DNA from: a virus
Virus record (IMG/VR): IMGVR_UViG_3300009526_000051
Span: 1 to 26,590 of that record
Strand: one strand, 5' to 3'
DNA length: 26,590 nucleotides
Part shown: piece after piece, positions 14,179-20,713 of the stretch
How positions within the stretch are numbered: the stretch's first letter is position 1
How the letters are laid out: each line of letters opens with the position of its first letter
Position numbers and translations under genes: made by a program
The notes under the pieces: model-generated
Seen by the model: the letters and a program-made list of their open reading frames with translations, nothing else
Told to the model about the DNA's origin: nothing
Database searches by the model: none

Positions 14179-14707
14179 TATGTAAATCTTTGAATAATTC
14201 TGTAGCAAATTCAAAACACAGTCTAGCCTCATCTGCCATACTGTCGTCTGTTTTGTTTCTGATTCTTTCTTTAATTTCTTTAACGTCTGCTCTTCCAAAC
14301 TCATACATTGTGCCACTGCCGGGTGCTTTTTTCTTAATCATTTGTCCACCACTTAAATCTCCCATGTGTCTCACATAGATGTGTGCCATTAATTTTTTAG
14401 GATCTTCTTTGATTGTGTGCATGTGTTGGATATATCGTTCTGTGCTTGGTGAAATTTCTGGCATATCTTCTTTCGTCCAAAGTTCTTGAAAGTCAGCCAA
14501 TATGCTTGGGGCTCTACGTATTTGTGGAAAGTCGTTGAGTAGTCCATGTGACATTGCACAGGCTTCTAACAAATTGTATATGGCATGTTGATTAAACAAG
14601 AACTCTGCATATAGTTCTTCGCTCATTTGTCCACTCATTAATACTTTGACAAATCCTTGTCGTTCTGCATCTTGGTGTACTTCTTTTGTTAACTCTTTCA
14701 GTCCCAT
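14159..14707 (-). CDS. ho1: heme oxygenase (182 aa)
   Basis: Opens heme to biliverdin, CO and iron. The proximal His is in LTKEVHQDAER (His11), and the distal-helix signature is HIYVRHMGDLSGGQMIKKK (about residues 108-126, with the GDLSGGQ motif). The length is slightly shorter than cyanobacterial HO1. It sits upstream of the bilin reductase and is translationally coupled to the 47-aa gene before it (TAATG). Together with the reductase it forms a complete heme-to-bilin route. The released iron could also matter in iron-poor ocean water. Confidence 0.92.
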   Translation of the reverse strand: MGLKELTKEVHQDAERQGFVKVLMSGQMSEELYAEFLFNQHAIYNLLEACAMSHGLLNDFPQIRRAPSILADFQELWTKEDMPEISPSTERYIQHMHTIKEDPKKLMAHIYVRHMGDLSGGQMIKKKAPGSGTMYEFGRADVKEIKERIRNKTDDSMADEARLCFEFATELFKDLHNAQKTN

Positions 14708-14850
14708 TAAAATCCTTCCGCAAACATTACTTTGGCATTTGGAAATCTGCTTTCAACAATTGATTTGGCTTCTGATGCTGTTCTGCCTTCTTCTGCTACT
14801 TTCATTGGTGCTTTGCTTTCCAGTGTTACCCAAAAATAATATTTGTTCAT
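14707..14850 (-). CDS. small hypothetical protein (47 aa)
   Basis: Starts MNKYYFWVTLESKAPMKVAE and ends SRFPNAKVMFAEGF. It has a beta-alpha-beta pattern typical of many short phage proteins. The ATG overlaps the clpS stop (ATGA), and its stop overlaps the heme oxygenase start (TAATG), so translation of clpS, this gene and heme oxygenase is probably coupled. No function assigned. Confidence 0.6.
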   Translation of the reverse strand: MNKYYFWVTLESKAPMKVAEEGRTASEAKSIVESRFPNAKVMFAEGF

Positions 14851-15152
14851 TCTTGTTCTATTTTTATTTGCAAAGGAAAACCTCGGTCTCTGCTTATATT
14901 AGTGGCTTCGGTTCCTTTTTGCTCTGCTAATTCATATGTATATAAACCTACTACTGCAGAACCTTCCTTGTGAATCTTGATTGTTATGTCTTTGGCTGTT
15001 TCTGGAGTGTGTTTGAAAACTGTAACCAATAGCTCTATAACAAAATCCATTGGAGTTACTTCATCGTTCAACATGATAACAGTGTAATCTTTTGGTACCT
15101 TTAAAATTTGCTTTATTTTCGAATCTACTTTTACTTCTAAATCAGTTGTCAT
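14847..15152 (-). CDS. clpS: ClpS adaptor (101 aa)
   Basis: Adaptor that delivers N-degron substrates to ClpAP. The core ClpS sequence is visible: YTVIMLNDEVTPMDFVIELL (about residues 23-42; the NDE/TPM motif binds the N-terminal residue), followed by VFKHTPETAKDITIKIHKEG and YTYELAEQKGTEA. Typical length. GAAGGA precedes the ATG. It follows hsp20 after a strong hairpin and precedes heme oxygenase. It may redirect ClpA and the phage ClpP toward chosen host proteins; that is inference. Confidence 0.92.
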   Translation of the reverse strand: MTTDLEVKVDSKIKQILKVPKDYTVIMLNDEVTPMDFVIELLVTVFKHTPETAKDITIKIHKEGSAVVGLYTYELAEQKGTEATNISRDRGFPLQIKIEQE

Positions 15153-15174
15153 ATTTCCTTCTTATTGTTAGTTA

Positions 15175-15196
15175 GGTAGGGTGTTGCCACCCTACC
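15175..15196 (-). other. stable GNRA-loop hairpin between hsp20 and clpS
   Basis: The 9-bp stem GGTAGGGTG/CACCCTACC closes a GCAA loop on the minus strand. No U-tract follows, so it is not a standard terminator. It may shape mRNA decay or partial read-through, giving different levels of Hsp20 and ClpS. Confidence 0.6.
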
Positions 15197-15207
15197 CATA
15201 TTTCAAG

Positions 15208-15651
15208 TTACTTTACTTCGATTGATCTTGCTTTTTTACTTTCTGGAACAATTCTTTCCATAGATATTTTTAGCAAACCATCTTTAAGTTCTGCTCCTTT
15301 TACTTCCACATCGTCAGCAATAGTAAAGGCTTTAGAAAACCATCTCTTACTGATACCTCTGTGAAGCATACCGTCTACGTCTGCATCTTTGGCTTTTTCC
15401 TTAGATTTAACAGTCAACATACTGTCTTGGTAATCTACATCTATGTCGTCTTTTGAAAAACCTGCAAGTGCAAGTTCCACGTCATAAGTGTATTCACCAG
15501 TCTTCACTATGTTGTACGGTGGGAAGTTTGTAGCAGTCATGGTGTTGAAATTGTGATCATCAATCATTCTTTCGAAATGATCGAACACATTGTCAAATCC
15601 TACTGTTACAGGTCTTAATTGATTGAATATAGATAGTGTTTTGTTTGTCAT
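15208..15651 (-). CDS. hsp20: small heat-shock protein Hsp20/IbpA type (147 aa)
   Basis: ATP-independent holdase. The alpha-crystallin domain spans about residues 45-140: YNIVKTGEYTYDVELALAGF at its start, LTVKSKEK, then a C-terminal GAELKDGLLKISMERIVPES strand region and a short RSIEVK tail, which keeps an IxV anchor (I-E-V). Hsp20 is a near-core gene of marine T4-like phages. AAGGAGG precedes the ATG. It has a long leader with a hairpin and both a late-type and a sigma70-type promoter, suggesting expression over much of the cycle. Confidence 0.93.
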   Translation of the reverse strand: MTNKTLSIFNQLRPVTVGFDNVFDHFERMIDDHNFNTMTATNFPPYNIVKTGEYTYDVELALAGFSKDDIDVDYQDSMLTVKSKEKAKDADVDGMLHRGISKRWFSKAFTIADDVEVKGAELKDGLLKISMERIVPESKKARSIEVK

Positions 15652-15684
15652 CGCTTTTCCTCCTTGTTAAGCAAGTTTATATAA

Positions 15685-15709
15685 TGTAAGACCTATCAAG
15701 CATCTTACA
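15685..15709 (-). promoter_or_regulatory. hairpin in the hsp20 leader
   Basis: The 7-bp arms TGTAAGA/TCTTACA with an 11-base loop lie about 35 bases before the hsp20 start. They do not cover the AAGGAGG, so a classic RNA thermometer is not supported, but the hairpin may stabilise the 5' end. Confidence 0.4.
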
Positions 15710-15713
15710 CTAC

Positions 15714-15720
15714 TATTTAT
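15714..15720 (-). promoter_or_regulatory. late-type promoter (GATAAATA) for hsp20
   Basis: The minus strand has GATAAATAG, the T4-like late core, 62 bases before the hsp20 start and just before the leader hairpin. Confidence 0.5.
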
Positions 15721-15755
15721 CACTTTATTTTTCATTTTTATTTTTGTGATACTGT

Positions 15756-15785
15756 ATTATATAACAACTCTATGGAAGAAATCAA
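15756..15785 (-). promoter_or_regulatory. sigma70-type promoter upstream of hsp20
   Basis: Minus strand: TTGATT (15780-15785), 18-base spacer, TATAAT (15756-15761). The -35 lies over the stop of the preceding gene. Confidence 0.6.
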
Positions 15786-16495
15786 GAGTTTATCCATGGA
15801 TTTTTGTTATTAATTTCACCAAAATCTTTCTTGTTGATTCCTTGTTTTACTCCAATCTTAAAATTTAAACCTTTAGTGTCTGCTGTTAAAGAATAATCCA
15901 ACCCATCATATTCTATTTCGTGAACAACATCCACACCGTTAATTGTGCTGTATCTTAACCATAAGTTTGCAAGATCAAAGTTATACAGTTTTGATTGAAT
16001 CTTTTCTTCTGTGTACCAAACACCTCTTTCGTTGCTGTCTCCGTAGAAATAGTGCTTGTCTACTAATTGAGCTGAGTCATAATTATAAGTGCTGGTGCTA
16101 ACTATTCGTACACCTTCTTTTTCTAATTGTTGTTTATCTAAGTCTAATCTTAAAACAGTTTCTTCCAAACGAAATTTTTTATCATATCTATCAATGTACA
16201 GTGTGTTGTTACGGTTTAACACAATACCTGACACATGAGCAATGTCGTCATACTCATACCACTCTCTGTTCAACTGTGCGTCTGCAGGAACTTTTTCTAA
16301 CATGTTGATATCTCGATACTCGGCAACATAACTTCCAAGTTCTGTATCTGTTTTCTTGTTCCAGTATTTGTATAATTGGGGAGTGACGAATCCCATCACA
16401 CTTTCGCAACCAACACCTTCGAGTCTAATTTCGTAATGTTTGGTTTCGTTTTTTATGTGTTCTAAAAAGTTGCGTTTTTCTTGAATTGTTGCCAT
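15782..16495 (-). CDS. oxygenase-associated protein of unknown function, copy 2 (237 aa)
   Basis: Paralogue of the 3775-4485 product. It shares E-S-V-MG-x-VT, a YW motif, V-P-A-D-A-Q-x-x-R followed by DDIAHVSG, DKHYFYG followed by VWYTEE, and a C-terminal DGLDY at matching positions. Soluble, with no signal or membrane segment. ATG 16495 (MATIQEKRNF) is preferred to an in-frame TTG at 16513; a promoter-like TTGACA-N17-TACATT ends 6 bases before the ATG. It lies immediately downstream of the second 2OG oxygenase, whereas copy 1 lies upstream of its oxygenase. Confidence 0.75.
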   Translation of the reverse strand: MATIQEKRNFLEHIKNETKHYEIRLEGVGCESVMGFVTPQLYKYWNKKTDTELGSYVAEYRDINMLEKVPADAQLNREWYEYDDIAHVSGIVLNRNNTLYIDRYDKKFRLEETVLRLDLDKQQLEKEGVRIVSTSTYNYDSAQLVDKHYFYGDSNERGVWYTEEKIQSKLYNFDLANLWLRYSTINGVDVVHEIEYDGLDYSLTADTKGLNFKIGVKQGINKKDFGEINNKNPWINS

Positions 16496-16501
16496 TGTAT
16501 C

Positions 16502-16530
16502 AATGTAACACAAATGTTCTATTCTGTCAA
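16502..16530 (-). promoter_or_regulatory. possible promoter giving a leaderless mRNA (16495 gene)
   Basis: Minus strand: TTGACA (16525-16530, inside the end of the oxygenase gene), 17-base spacer, TACATT (16502-16507), 6 bases to ATG 16495. Same geometry as the promoters at 13252 and 23568. Confidence 0.5.
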
Positions 16531-17163
16531 TGGTGGGTAGCCATTTAACTTTGCCAATTCATCATTGTTTTTGGACATGGCTATTGAAGTATTAAAGCTC
16601 ATTGATATTCTGACACTGTCTGATTGGTTGCCGTCCACAGAATGTTTAACCCAACTTGGAAAAATTAATACACCTCCACTGATTGGTTTGTATGTGGCTC
16701 TCACTGCACTGATGTGATTTCTTTTTGGCATCACTCTTGGTAAGAAAAATTGTGCATTGTCTTCTCTTTCAAAATGTATATTGCCCATGTTTTCCTTTGG
16801 TATATCGATGTAATACACACCACTCAGTATACTATCTCTATGATCGTGTGGATGATTGTAATCACCTTTGCCATTAATGTTCCACCAGTAATCACTTATC
16901 TGTAAATCCATTAGTCCTGCCATCTTGGTACATTCGTTAATAGAGTTTTGAATACTTTGTATAAACCTTTCCACAGTGATTGGTCTCTCATCCAGTATGT
17001 CGAACGATTTACTTTGCCAACCGCCATAGTTAGATGCTACTTTACCTTGCTCATCTTGTGCTTTTAACTTAATTACATATTCTTTTAATTCTGAATTATT
17101 AATCTGTTTTAATTCGTCATTCCATATCACCGTAGGAAACCATAAGTCTGCTTTGACTGTCAT
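16519..17163 (-). CDS. 2OG-Fe(II) oxygenase, TIGR02466-like, copy 2 (214 aa)
   Basis: Same family as the 3188-3775 product. N-terminal 'LWFPTVIW', then ISDYWWNINGKGDYNHPHDHRD (about residues 89-110; His106 or His108 with Asp110), SGVYYID, LIFPSWVKHSVDGN with His174, and RISMSFN with Arg185. The last two positions fall at the same residue numbers as in copy 1. These are the expected metal and 2OG ligands. It is coupled to the gene before it (TAATG) and followed after 23 bases by the copy-2 partner gene. Substrate unknown. Confidence 0.85.
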   Translation of the reverse strand: MTVKADLWFPTVIWNDELKQINNSELKEYVIKLKAQDEQGKVASNYGGWQSKSFDILDERPITVERFIQSIQNSINECTKMAGLMDLQISDYWWNINGKGDYNHPHDHRDSILSGVYYIDIPKENMGNIHFEREDNAQFFLPRVMPKRNHISAVRATYKPISGGVLIFPSWVKHSVDGNQSDSVRISMSFNTSIAMSKNNDELAKLNGYPPLTE

Positions 17164-17561
17164 TATTTTTTCTCCAATTCTTCTATTTTGCTAGGCAAAA
17201 ATTCTAAGTCGTATATTTTGTTGTTGTTGATTAGGTTATAAGCAAACGCATCACTGCCGTCATAAAAATAATAACAGTTTGGTTTGTTTAAAATATATCC
17301 CAATAGCCATCTATCTTTAAAAGTACCATTCACATCTAATATGATAACATTAACAGAATTTATGATATCAATTAACCATTTGATATCTTGTTGTTCATCA
17401 GGATCTTCTACTCCAAACATATACAAATTGATATCGTTCTTAAATTTTAATGCTTTCTGATTAAAGTCTTCTTTGACAACTGTTCTAGGGTTTATCATCA
17501 ACACACTAGTATTACCGTTAAAAAGTTTATCTGGTTCAGTGATTAAGTTTAGTTTTGGCAT
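17163..17561 (-). CDS. hypothetical Rossmann-like protein (132 aa)
   Basis: Starts MPKLNLITEPDKLFNGNTSV. Alternating strands and helices include VLMINPRTV, INLYMFGVEDPDEQQDI, NVIILDVNG and LLGYILNKPNCYYFYDGSDA. The layout is reminiscent of nucleoside 2-deoxyribosyltransferase or similar small Rossmann folds, but I see no decisive catalytic motif. The frame extends upstream to 17651 in low-complexity His/Asn-rich sequence; ATG 17561 is preferred. It overlaps the oxygenase start (TAATG). Confidence 0.55.
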   Translation of the reverse strand: MPKLNLITEPDKLFNGNTSVLMINPRTVVKEDFNQKALKFKNDINLYMFGVEDPDEQQDIKWLIDIINSVNVIILDVNGTFKDRWLLGYILNKPNCYYFYDGSDAFAYNLINNNKIYDLEFLPSKIEELEKK

Positions 17562-17577
17562 ACAAATAATTATGCTG

Positions 17578-17743
17578 TTATTCGTACAGTTTCTTCCAAT
17601 GTGATTGTGGTGATTGTTCTTCGTTTTGGCTGTATGATTTTGGATACACAACCTCAGTTAAGTCTGGTTTTATTCTTCCTGATGTTCTTTTTTGACTTGC
17701 TGGTTCCGTTCTCTCATTATGTACGAAAGACTCTTTTTTTTTT
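17578..17743 (-). other. probable -1-frame C-terminal extension of the 19229 gene
   Basis: If the frame slips by -1 at the ten-A run (minus strand, 17734-17743), translation reads on as ESFVHNERTEPASQKRTSGR and then through KPDLTEVVYPKSYS to a final HWKKLYE, with stop at 17578-17580. This adds about 55 codons of hydrophilic sequence and closes a 108-base gap to 16 bases before the next gene. Either slippage or a homopolymer length error would produce it. Confidence 0.55.
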
Positions 17744-19229
17744 GAAGTGCTTCTGCCTCTGCAAATGTGCCTTTAGTTGGTACAATACCAGTAATTGGTT
17801 TCCCGGTATTATCGTCCATGCCATCATTGTTTTCATCAACTTCTTCTATTGGCTTAGATTCTTGAACATCGTATTTTACTTCGTCTTCGTTGAACCCATC
17901 TACTTCTTTTGATACTTCTTTTTCTGCTTCTTCAATCATTTGATTCCATTGTTCCAATGGCATTGGTGGCTCTACTTCAGCCTTATATGAATATTCTTCT
18001 AATGCTTTTAGTTCTTCTTGTTCACGTTTTTTAAATTCTGCAAGTTTTTCAGCACTAGGAATTGTAGATACTGGTTTCTTTTCAGCAATATCGCTCAATT
18101 TGATTGTGGATACTTTCTTATTGGCTTTTAAAGGATTTGCTATGTGTACTTCTTTTTGTTTTTTCACAATTTTAGTCAAACTCTGTCCGCCTGACGGAGC
18201 CGGTGGAGTTGTGGGTGCTGGTGGAGTTGTGGGTGGCGTTTTAGGTGCTGGTGGTAATTCGCCATGCTTGTCAATGTATCTCCATCTAAATGTGTACTGC
18301 GAAGCAATCAACAATAATACTGCTAATGGATCAAACACAAATATAATTGTAATGATTACCCATCTCACTGCTTCTTCTAATAAATTTCTATCTGCTTCTT
18401 CCCCATACACAAATTCAGCAATATATCTGATAGGTCCTACTTCAGATTCCAGTTTCATTAACTGACTTTTTAATGGTTCTTGCTCTATGATTAACAGTTC
18501 TATTCTGCCTTGTGCATCAAATATATTTTTTTCTGATGTTTGTATGGAAACATCATTTTTATCTAAGGAGTTGTTGATTTGAGCTCTTAACTTGTTGATG
18601 TTTTCTTGAGCATCCGATACTTGTTGATTAATTCTGTCTCTTTCTGTTTGTTGACTTTTACGTACTTCCAGTCCACGTTTGATGTTGTCTCCTTTAAATA
18701 AACCTTTACCTTGATCAGTGTATGCTTTAACATCTGCATCTAATACTTCTAGACGTTTGTAAGCATCATCTATCTTCTTTTGTTCTATTTGTATGTCTTG
18801 ATTAAACCTGTCATTACTGCCCGTGCTTTGCCCTGTTAGACGCTCTAACACGTCCTTTTGACGGTCTATATAACTGTTCTCTGCTCTTACTTTGTTGTCT
18901 ATGATTTCAATTCTTTGTGTGACTGTGTCTGAGGATAAATTTTGGTCCACGTGTGCTTTGGATAAGAATCCAAATATACCCATGGAAGTGATCAGCATTA
19001 AAACTAATACTGCTATTGATAGATAGGTTCGTAACCACCAAGCCGCTTTGCTCCAATACTTATGAAGCCACACAGCCGTTACCAACTTACCTACTTCTAA
19101 GGCAGTACCCATTATAATGATTGGTACAGCCGCCGCGGCAAAAATTGCCACTAGCCCAGCCACTGAGTAATAGATTGCTACACCTGAAATGGTGATTGCT
19201 GTTAGAAATGTGATAAGTCCAAATAACAT
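17670..19229 (-). CDS. large coiled-coil membrane protein with Pro-rich region (519 aa, may be longer)
   Basis: Hydrophobic helices at about residues 4-24, 25-48, 66-92 and 293-313, with a long coiled coil (about 105-275) between the third and fourth. After the last helix comes a Pro/Thr-rich segment with repeated TPPAP units (about 325-350), then a Lys/Glu-rich tail. AAAGGA stands 7 bases before ATG 19229. Similar proteins occur in marine T4-like phages, but their role is not established; envelope remodelling or lysis control is possible. The zero-frame tail ends QQVKKEHQEE after a ten-A run, and the alternative frame extends further (see separate entry). Confidence 0.65.
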   Translation of the reverse strand: MLFGLITFLTAITISGVAIYYSVAGLVAIFAAAAVPIIIMGTALEVGKLVTAVWLHKYWSKAAWWLRTYLSIAVLVLMLITSMGIFGFLSKAHVDQNLSSDTVTQRIEIIDNKVRAENSYIDRQKDVLERLTGQSTGSNDRFNQDIQIEQKKIDDAYKRLEVLDADVKAYTDQGKGLFKGDNIKRGLEVRKSQQTERDRINQQVSDAQENINKLRAQINNSLDKNDVSIQTSEKNIFDAQGRIELLIIEQEPLKSQLMKLESEVGPIRYIAEFVYGEEADRNLLEEAVRWVIITIIFVFDPLAVLLLIASQYTFRWRYIDKHGELPPAPKTPPTTPPAPTTPPAPSGGQSLTKIVKKQKEVHIANPLKANKKVSTIKLSDIAEKKPVSTIPSAEKLAEFKKREQEELKALEEYSYKAEVEPPMPLEQWNQMIEEAEKEVSKEVDGFNEDEVKYDVQESKPIEEVDENNDGMDDNTGKPITGIVPTKGTFAEAEALQKKKSLSYIMRERNQQVKKEHQEE

Positions 19230-19263
19230 ACTGTTTCCTTTTGTATGCTATATTTACCTACTT

Positions 19264-19713
19264 TTACCTAATAAATTGCCAGCCGTGGTATGCAACATCC
19301 TTACAGGCAGTTTCCTTAAAGTCTCTTACTTTGTCTTTCTTTTTAATCTGTGTAAAAATAACCCTGCAATATCCACCACCATGCGGATAACTTGCAACCA
19401 CTTTTACAAAACCATGTGTATCAGCCTTCATAGTATGCCATGCAACCACTTTACCTTCTTCTAGGTTGTCCAAAGCAAAATACACAGCCTGAGCCTGCTT
19501 CTTTTGATCTTGTTTGGATAACTTACCCATATTGTTTCGTATAAAGTTATACCAAATTTCTACACTCGTACCTGCATGAGTATAATTATGACTCACACTA
19601 TTCTGACTGCTTAAACTTTTATTGGTAGTGGCAGTTGTTCCACAGGCAGTTAATAACAAACTACCTAATAGGATTAACCATTTCCCACGAGCCATCAAAC
19701 TTTTGACAAACAT
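19264..19713 (-). CDS. outer-membrane lipoprotein, 17-kDa surface-antigen-like (149 aa)
   Basis: A signal peptide ends in the lipobox LLLTACG (lipidated Cys about residue 24). The mature part has KQDQKKQAQAVYFALDN, then GKVVAWHT, then GGYCRVIFTQIKKKDKV and ETACKDVAYHGWQF. That order (helix, strand with W, YCR-x-x-T, TAC, W near the end) resembles the 17-kDa rickettsial surface-antigen domain common in alphaproteobacteria. An alternative start is ATG 19695. It overlaps the previous gene by 53 bases and is the last of three exported-protein genes from the promoter at 20622. Confidence 0.68.
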   Translation of the reverse strand: MFVKSLMARGKWLILLGSLLLTACGTTATTNKSLSSQNSVSHNYTHAGTSVEIWYNFIRNNMGKLSKQDQKKQAQAVYFALDNLEEGKVVAWHTMKADTHGFVKVVASYPHGGGYCRVIFTQIKKKDKVRDFKETACKDVAYHGWQFIR

Positions 19714-20011
19714 ATCCTTTTTTCCTTATCCATTGTTGATTGACATACATATCGAACCAATACTCTTTGCAATCTTTGGCTATACCTGAGTATGCCAAAA
19801 AGTCTTTTGCTCCATCATCACACACCAAAGTTTCAACTATCTGCTTGTCGATAATCTTTCCTTGTGTGTCTTTTGTGATAACAGTTTCTGTTTTAACATT
19901 GCAGTATTGATCTGACCACGGTCCTCCTGCTTGAGCAGACGAACCAACGACAAACAGTATCAAACCTAGTGCTAACATGATCAGAGCGATTATGTATAAT
20001 ATTGCTTTCAT
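19661..20011 (-). CDS. exported or membrane-anchored protein (116 aa)
   Basis: An N-terminal hydrophobic helix (about residues 4-24, ending SSAQAGG) is a signal peptide or anchor. The rest contains YCNVKTETVITKDTQGK, TLVCDDGAKDF and GYVCQKFDGSWEMVN, with five cysteines that could pair in the periplasm. It resembles the neighbouring 17-kDa-like domain in its 'C...DGSWEMVN' end. It starts one base after the stop of the 20600 gene. Confidence 0.6.
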   Translation of the reverse strand: MKAILYIIALIMLALGLILFVVGSSAQAGGPWSDQYCNVKTETVITKDTQGKIIDKQIVETLVCDDGAKDFLAYSGIAKDCKEYWFDMYVNQQWIRKKGYVCQKFDGSWEMVNPIR

Positions 20012-20012
20012 A

Positions 20013-20600
20013 TTATTTGTCAGATTGCTTTAATACTTTATCCGAGGTGTTGCTGATTTTTAACTTGCTAATTAACTTCTTGTTGTTTTTATCTTCAACA
20101 AGGTTAACTATGTTTTCAACATCTTTCTTGGATATCTTCATTAAAACAAATGATCTGTAATTGCTCTTCTCAGTGTTGTATATTGTTAATTTCTTTTCAA
20201 CAGAATATGTTCTTAACACAGTCTGTTTAATCATATTAACAATCACGTCTTGAGCTTCTACTGTGCCAATCATTGACTCAGAAGCACCTTTTTCAGAATA
20301 GTTGATAGATGTTTTATTGTTCATCTCACCATTTATTCTATCAGTGATCTTCGCTTTTGCTTTAAGAACTGCCTTCTTCTGAGACATTTCCATATCTGGA
20401 GATACTGCTACTGCTACTGCATAATAGAAACCATCTCTAAAGATAAATCCCTCTTTGCCAGTATCTGCGTGGTTAAGATACCAAGCCGGTACCTTCTTTG
20501 CTTTTATGTTTTCTGTTGGTAACTGTACCATTCTACCTGAACAAGCAGTTAGAACAAAACCTAATACAAGTACCATTATTATATTAATGTGCCTTTTCAT
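20013..20600 (-). CDS. LPP20-like lipoprotein (195 aa)
   Basis: ATG 20600 follows a strong AAAGGAGG with a 5-base gap, so it is chosen over an in-frame upstream ATG at 20654. It begins MKRHINIIMVLVLGFVLTAC, with the lipobox VLTACSG placing a lipidated Cys at residue 20. The mature part has VPAWYLNHAD, FYYAVAVAVSPD, and a helix KKAVLKAKAKITDRINGEMN, the pattern of the LPP20 family ('P-x-WY...YAvG.a...A...Ar..la'). Probably periplasmic, anchored in the outer membrane. First of three exported proteins, from its own promoter. Confidence 0.72.
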   Translation of the reverse strand: MKRHINIIMVLVLGFVLTACSGRMVQLPTENIKAKKVPAWYLNHADTGKEGFIFRDGFYYAVAVAVSPDMEMSQKKAVLKAKAKITDRINGEMNNKTSINYSEKGASESMIGTVEAQDVIVNMIKQTVLRTYSVEKKLTIYNTEKSNYRSFVLMKISKKDVENIVNLVEDKNNKKLISKLKISNTSDKVLKQSDK

Positions 20601-20621
20601 AAGCCTCCTTTGTAAGTTTAA

Positions 20622-20650
20622 ATTATATATGAAATTGCCAAAATAGTCAA
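20622..20650 (-). promoter_or_regulatory. sigma70-type promoter for the exported-protein cassette
   Basis: Minus strand: TTGACT (20645-20650), 17-base spacer, TATAAT (20622-20627), leader of about 15 bases containing AAAGGAGG. Confidence 0.8.
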
Positions 20651-20713
20651 GCATTACCTACCAAAAATAAATGGCGTGTTCATTGACTTTTTGCAATTGA
20701 TGTTACCAAAATA

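Noticed and set aside
14179-14316. Extension of the 63-aa gene to 14316
   Set aside because: It would run inside the heme oxygenase gene in another frame; ATG 14178 fits the usual short overlap.
15685-15709. hsp20 leader hairpin as an RNA thermometer
   Set aside because: It does not pair with the AAGGAGG or the start codon.
18189-18260. Repeated GGTGGAGTTGTGGGT units as a DNA repeat or CRISPR-like array
   Set aside because: They encode the Pro/Thr-rich TPPAP linker of the membrane protein; only two units, no spacers. No CRISPR array was seen in the window.
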